NCBI GenBank assembly: GCA_963779845.1
Contig: CAVZZV010000001.1
Coordinates: 806,001-870,000 of the forward strand
Direction of reading: 5' to 3'
DNA length: 64,000 nucleotides
Source: CAVZZV01 sp963779845
GTDB taxonomy: Bacteria > Bacteroidota > Bacteroidia > Bacteroidales > GCA-2748055
This document shows, piece after piece, positions 60,594-64,000 of this stretch (within the stretch, counting starts at the first letter, position 1; each line of letters opens with the position of its first letter). Under the pieces are notes generated by a model. The model was not told the origin of the DNA. It made no database searches and saw only the letters and a list, made by a program, of their open reading frames with translations. The position numbers were made by a program, and so were the translations under genes.

Positions 60594-62876
60594 TTAAAAT
60601 TCGTCGTAAGCAATTTGTTCTTCGCCAACGCCAAAGTTGCCTAACATCCTGAGGGAAGCACTGATCATGGCCGGTGGTCCGCACAGGTAATATTCAACCT
60701 CCGCAGGGTTCTTGTGTTTTTGAAGATATTCCTCTGATAAAACCTCATGGATAAATCCGGTTTTTCCCTTCCATTTTCCATTAACTCCCGGCTCCGATAA
60801 AGCTACATGAAAGGAAAAATTAGGATGTTTTTGCTCTATATCTTTAAAAAAATCATAATAAAAAAGATCGTTTTCTGTTCTGGCCCCATACCAAAAGCTG
60901 ACCTTCCTGCCGGTTTTTTCTGTTTCGAACAGCGTGGAAATGTGTGACCGAAGGGGAGCCATTCCTGATCCTCCTCCAAGATAGATCATCTCCTTTTCCG
61001 ATTTTTTAATATGGAATTGTCCATATGGTCCTGATATTTTTACTTTGTCACCGGGTTTCAATCCGAAAATGTATGCCGATCCAACCCCTGCGCTCAACGG
61101 TTTTCCGATGGGAGGTGAAGCAATGCGGACATTAAACCGCAACTGTTTTTCGAGAGCCGGGTTGTTTGCCATGGAATAATTCCGGTGTACGAAAAATATA
61201 TTTTTAGCATAAAATCCGGCCATTCCCTGCCGGTTCCATTCGCCGATAAAGGGTTCGTCGACACTAAATTGGGTGAATTTGGATTCATAGGGCGGAACTT
61301 TTACCCGGACATACTCACCGGGCTGAAAAGCCAGATGCTTGCCATCCAACGGCTCCAATACAAGCTCTTTAATAAAAGTAGTCACATGTTTATTACTTAC
61401 AACGCGACAGGCAATTTCAAGGGCCGATTCACCCCCCTCATCATCCGCTTCCAGTTGGAGAAATATCTGGTCATCCACAGTATTTACCTTATAGGTTTTA
61501 ATACCAACGCAGACGGGAATGCGTTGAGGCGAGCCGTCTTTGATGTTAAATCGTCCGTTGTGTTTTGGGCATTCGATGAGATCACCGATGACTATTCCTT
61601 CTGCCAGGTGTGCCCCGGCATGAGAGCAAAGTCCGTCAGTGGCATAAAACTTATCATCATCCGTATGATAAATGGCGTAAGTTTTAGATGCATAATCGAA
61701 TCTTACCACTTCGCCCTTTGGTAAATCCGCAATATTACAAACGGGAATCATTCCATTTATCACCGTCCCGGCCCCGCCCGTTATTCCGGTTTTCCTTTCC
61801 GGCTTACCACTGCCCGCCCCTTTTGGGAGTTCTCTTGCCACATGATAATAAGGGTCTTTCACCTGTTTAAGGACAGCGGGGATAATTTCTTTATAAGTTT
61901 CTATTAAACCATTGTAAGGCCGGGGACAATCATTCTTTACCAGTTCATGTAATTTCGGCAGTGCATGGTAGGGTACCAGGGGGAACATGTGATGTTCCAC
62001 ATGATAGTTCATATTCCAGTATAAATAACGGTGTATCCTGTTCATATAGATCGTTCTGCTGTTCAAACGATGATCGAGCACGTTTTCCTGCAAACCGGCA
62101 TGCTGCGTTAATCCGTAAACAGACAGGAGCCATGAGCCCACGATGGTTGGAATGCCAATAAACATTAGAGGAAGAATAGTTCCATAATAAATCGCAAGAA
62201 AGATTACCAGAAGGTAAATAGAAATATAAATACGGGCTTTAATAAAAATTTTACTATATTCTGATTCCGGAACATAGGTGGCTACCTCCGGATCGATTTT
62301 ACCCATAGCATGCCTGACCAGCCTTTTTGCCTCTGGGATGGAACCCCCCAAACCGAAGAAACCAAGAATCATCTTTTTTATATCCGGGGGTCTGGGCACT
62401 GCAATTTCCGGGTCTCGTCCCCGAATAATGGTATCACTGTGATGCCGTGCATGACTCCATCGCCAGGCGCTGGACTGCCTGAAGACCATAAATGAGGCAA
62501 CCTCATAAAGGGCATTATTCATCCAATCGGTCTTGAAAGCGGTTCCATGCCCGGCCTCATGCCAACGGGAATCAGAGGTAGATGCATATAATACGCTATA
62601 TACAATATAGGGTAGAATGGCCCACCATGTTCCCCATAACAGATAAAACAGATATCCGGAACCGAGAATCAGGCCAAACCAAATAATGGTGTCTCTTATA
62701 GCAGGGCCATTTTTTCTTACTAAAAGTTCGCGTAACTTTTCTCTTGGCACCGGCGATTGGTACCATTCGGCCTCCGCCAGGCCCAGATCAATTGCTTTGC
62801 GTGTCTCAGTGCCTATCAAACTGTAGTCCCTGATCGTTTCTTTCTGAACTTTCTTTGTTAGTTCCTGAACTTCCAT
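60594..62876 (-). CDS. Fatty acid desaturase-Rieske-ferredoxin reductase triple fusion (MocD-MocE-MocF-like)
   Basis: The 760-residue protein fuses a membrane di-iron enzyme to its electron chain. Residues 60-330 are a desaturase/hydroxylase-type domain with four membrane helices and three His boxes: HEAGH (106-110), HARHH (142-146), HVEHH (292-296), plus H259 in LTQHAG. Residues 375-480 are a Rieske 2Fe-2S domain, C417-x-H419 and C436-x2-H439. Residues 485-760 are a ferredoxin-NAD(P)H reductase module close to NqrF: RNYS (565-568, FAD), GGGSGMAP (634-641, NAD), CGPPAM. All metal ligands are present, so it looks self-sufficient. Separate MocD, MocE and MocF of rhizobial rhizopine catabolism have the same three activities. 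It is 20 bp downstream of a TIM-barrel gene and probably cotranscribed. Substrate unknown: fatty acid or O-methyl sugar/inositol. Confidence 0.88.
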   Translation of the reverse strand: MEVQELTKKVQKETIRDYSLIGTETRKAIDLGLAEAEWYQSPVPREKLRELLVRKNGPAIRDTIIWFGLILGSGYLFYLLWGTWWAILPYIVYSVLYASTSDSRWHEAGHGTAFKTDWMNNALYEVASFMVFRQSSAWRWSHARHHSDTIIRGRDPEIAVPRPPDIKKMILGFFGLGGSIPEAKRLVRHAMGKIDPEVATYVPESEYSKIFIKARIYISIYLLVIFLAIYYGTILPLMFIGIPTIVGSWLLSVYGLTQHAGLQENVLDHRLNSRTIYMNRIHRYLYWNMNYHVEHHMFPLVPYHALPKLHELVKNDCPRPYNGLIETYKEIIPAVLKQVKDPYYHVARELPKGAGSGKPERKTGITGGAGTVINGMIPVCNIADLPKGEVVRFDYASKTYAIYHTDDDKFYATDGLCSHAGAHLAEGIVIGDLIECPKHNGRFNIKDGSPQRIPVCVGIKTYKVNTVDDQIFLQLEADDEGGESALEIACRVVSNKHVTTFIKELVLEPLDGKHLAFQPGEYVRVKVPPYESKFTQFSVDEPFIGEWNRQGMAGFYAKNIFFVHRNYSMANNPALEKQLRFNVRIASPPIGKPLSAGVGSAYIFGLKPGDKVKISGPYGQFHIKKSEKEMIYLGGGSGMAPLRSHISTLFETEKTGRKVSFWYGARTENDLFYYDFFKDIEQKHPNFSFHVALSEPGVNGKWKGKTGFIHEVLSEEYLQKHKNPAEVEYYLCGPPAMISASLRMLGNFGVGEEQIAYDEF

Positions 62877-62896
62877 CTCTAATTATTTTAACCTAA

Positions 62897-63712
62897 TTAA
62901 TTTCTTAACTCACTCTTCAGAAGATTCTTCATGAAGGCATTCACTTCCCATTGATCGGCCACTGGTTGTCGTGTAAAGGGAAGAATGGTCATGTAGGGAA
63001 ATGGCCCAAACTCAGAGGTGATGGTAAACTCTTCCCTTCCCTCCTCTCTCGCTCTTTGGATAATCCGTTTCCACCAGCCAAGGTGGATTTCAAGAGCTTC
63101 TTTCCATTCGGGTACCCTCGGGTCGGGAACCTGAGGACCCTCGGGGAAACCGACCCGGGCATGGATATGGTCGGCACGACTGATTGCCAATTCGACCGAT
63201 TGTTGCTGATCATCGAGAAAGGACTCGGCTACATTGCACCAGTGTGACACATCGAGAACAATACGCAAATCGGGCAAATGAGACAAGAATTGTGAGGTGA
63301 TATGGGAGGCAAAACTAAACCGTCCCCTATGAGTTTCATGGACAATTTTGACATCATAATCCCTGGAAACCTCAGAGGCAATCCGGATCAATCCTGCATT
63401 TTGTTCAAAAGTGAAAAAATCCTTTCCCGTATGGGCATTAATAAATAATGGCCGGGCTTCTGCCAAATTGATCAGTCGTGTTCGGTATTGTTCCGTATGC
63501 ACGGCATAATCTGAAGTTGTTGTTTCCCAATGCTGAGCGATGAGGAGTAATCTCCTGTTTTTGATCATTTCAAGAATTTCATTCTTTTTAGCCTTATCAG
63601 GGGGCAAACTCATCTCGACACCATCATATCCTTCCGATCTGACCTTATCGAAAAAAACCGAAAGTTCCAAATGATTTGATCCCCAATGGGGGCAAAAAAA
63701 CTTTATATCCAT
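62897..63712 (-). CDS. Sugar phosphate isomerase/epimerase-type TIM-barrel protein
   Basis: The 271-residue AP endonuclease 2/xylose-isomerase-like barrel (IolE/IolI/MocC superfamily) keeps the metal ligands: Glu in KIVHETHRGR (about 132), Asp in IVLDVSHWCN (about 160), His in DHIHARVGFPEG (about 192), and Glu in TITSEFGPFPY (about 241). EGYDGVEMSLP near residue 30 is the early-strand motif. Such enzymes isomerise, epimerise or dehydrate sugars and inositols. It is upstream of the desaturase fusion by 20 bp; in rhizobia the MocC barrel and MocDEF proteins belong to one pathway, so the pairing may be meaningful. Confidence 0.85.
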   Translation of the reverse strand: MDIKFFCPHWGSNHLELSVFFDKVRSEGYDGVEMSLPPDKAKKNEILEMIKNRRLLLIAQHWETTTSDYAVHTEQYRTRLINLAEARPLFINAHTGKDFFTFEQNAGLIRIASEVSRDYDVKIVHETHRGRFSFASHITSQFLSHLPDLRIVLDVSHWCNVAESFLDDQQQSVELAISRADHIHARVGFPEGPQVPDPRVPEWKEALEIHLGWWKRIIQRAREEGREEFTITSEFGPFPYMTILPFTRQPVADQWEVNAFMKNLLKSELRN

Positions 63713-63935
63713 CCTCGTTATATTTCCTTTATAACATGGAAAAGCTCTTTTGGTTTAAACAGGAAACAGTAAATTCAGAGACAGAATTAATATAATCCGG
63801 ATCCATTGCAAAGAATATTACTTGATTATCAGGCATTCCTATCTCCTGCCTTTCCCTTCCTGGCATTTAATAAGCAGGTCTCTTTGCATCAGGATCGAAT
63901 TAAAAAAAATCAAACGTCACTATAATCTATTACAA
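63713..63935. other. Intergenic region upstream of the isomerase operon
   Basis: AT-rich spacer between divergently oriented genes. It should hold the promoter of the isomerase/desaturase operon, but no full TAnnTTTG match was found on the - strand. Confidence 0.4.
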
Positions 63936-63943
63936 TAATTTTG
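63936..63943 (+). promoter_or_regulatory. -7 box for a rightward gene at the window edge
   Basis: TAATTTTG is a full match to TAnnTTTG, 14 nt before an ATG at 63957. Confidence 0.4.
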
Positions 63944-63956
63944 TCTCTTCACTAAA

Positions 63957-64000
63957 ATGAACCGCTCTTCATTTAGGAATTCTGATTTCAGGTATAGCTG
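63957..64000 (+). CDS. Possible start of a rightward gene, cut by the window edge
   Basis: An ATG at 63957 opens a frame (MNRSSFRNSDFRYS...) to the window end, 14 nt after a -7 box. Too short to identify. Divergent from the isomerase/desaturase operon, so it could be a regulator or partner gene of that pathway. Confidence 0.3.
   Translation, partial: MNRSSFRNSDFRYS

Noticed and set aside
60371..60644. Two small ORFs (62 and 86 residues) between rpsO and the desaturase gene
   Set aside because: No start context, no recognisable motif, and they cover palindromic sequence; treated as non-coding.
1..64000. tRNA or rRNA genes
   Set aside because: I looked through the intergenic stretches for cloverleaf-like arms with a CCA or TTCGA-type T-loop and for conserved rRNA segments and found none that held together; a covariance-model scan would be decisive.

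Overview
The window is a chromosomal segment of a Bacteroidota bacterium, most likely Bacteroidales/Marinilabiliales-like. The evidence is: (i) many genes are preceded by the phylum's own -7 promoter box, TAnnTTTG; (ii) type IX secretion is in use, shown by a T9SS C-terminal sorting domain and a PorV-like barrel protein; (iii) the phylum-typical order purH-mreB-mreC-mreD-mrdA-rodA is present; (iv) DUF4294, a CarboxypepD_reg-type TonB receptor and a short-LID adenylate kinase occur. No rRNA, tRNA or CRISPR array was seen.

Layout. 1-5.9 kb: 5' part of an ATP/ADP-carrier-like membrane protein, aroK, and topoisomerase IV (parC, parE) separated by a repeat patch. 5.95-13.3 kb: an accessory island between parE and plsC, made of three orphan Rhs C-terminal tips on the + strand alternating with three toxin-antitoxin-type modules on the - strand. 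It also carries remnants of immunity genes, a PIN fragment, a papain-like toxin fragment and repeated junction sequences. 13.3-20.3 kb: plsC, a small membrane protein, lplA, PAP2, obgE, adk, hpt, purE and a PorV-like barrel protein. 20.4-32.3 kb: an HhH/barrel protein, recJ, lysS, upp, a 0.7 kb repeat array, a patatin with an in-frame stop, acs and pgi. 32.6-40.4 kb: acpH-like gene converging on the rod-shape operon rodA-mrdA-mreD-mreC-mreB, headed by a purH broken by three small indels. 40.5-50.5 kb: FtsX-type permease, DUF4294 protein, TonB receptor with a T9SS surface protein, two CDGSH proteins, a two-part LysO exporter and arginine deiminase. 50.6-60.3 kb: sucC, a frameshifted trmH-like gene, a TPR/OmpA-like lipoprotein, a deoxynucleoside kinase, prolyl oligopeptidase, pnp and rpsO. 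60.6-64 kb: a desaturase-Rieske-reductase triple fusion with a TIM-barrel isomerase, and the start of a possible rightward gene.

How the genes work together. Most of the window is housekeeping: nucleotide salvage and synthesis, cell wall elongation, chromosome decatenation, RNA decay and translation. The unusual parts are the alternating Rhs-tip/TA island, which looks like a decaying archive of contact-dependent toxin tips, and the membrane di-iron oxygenase/desaturase fused to its whole electron chain, whose domain order matches separate MocD, MocE and MocF proteins of rhizopine catabolism. Two further points stand out. A structured leader of about 85 bp is shared by sucC and the HhH/barrel gene. 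Several otherwise conserved genes (purH, trmH, patatin, imm11, a toxin gene) carry frameshifts or in-frame stops, which may be real decay or sequence error.
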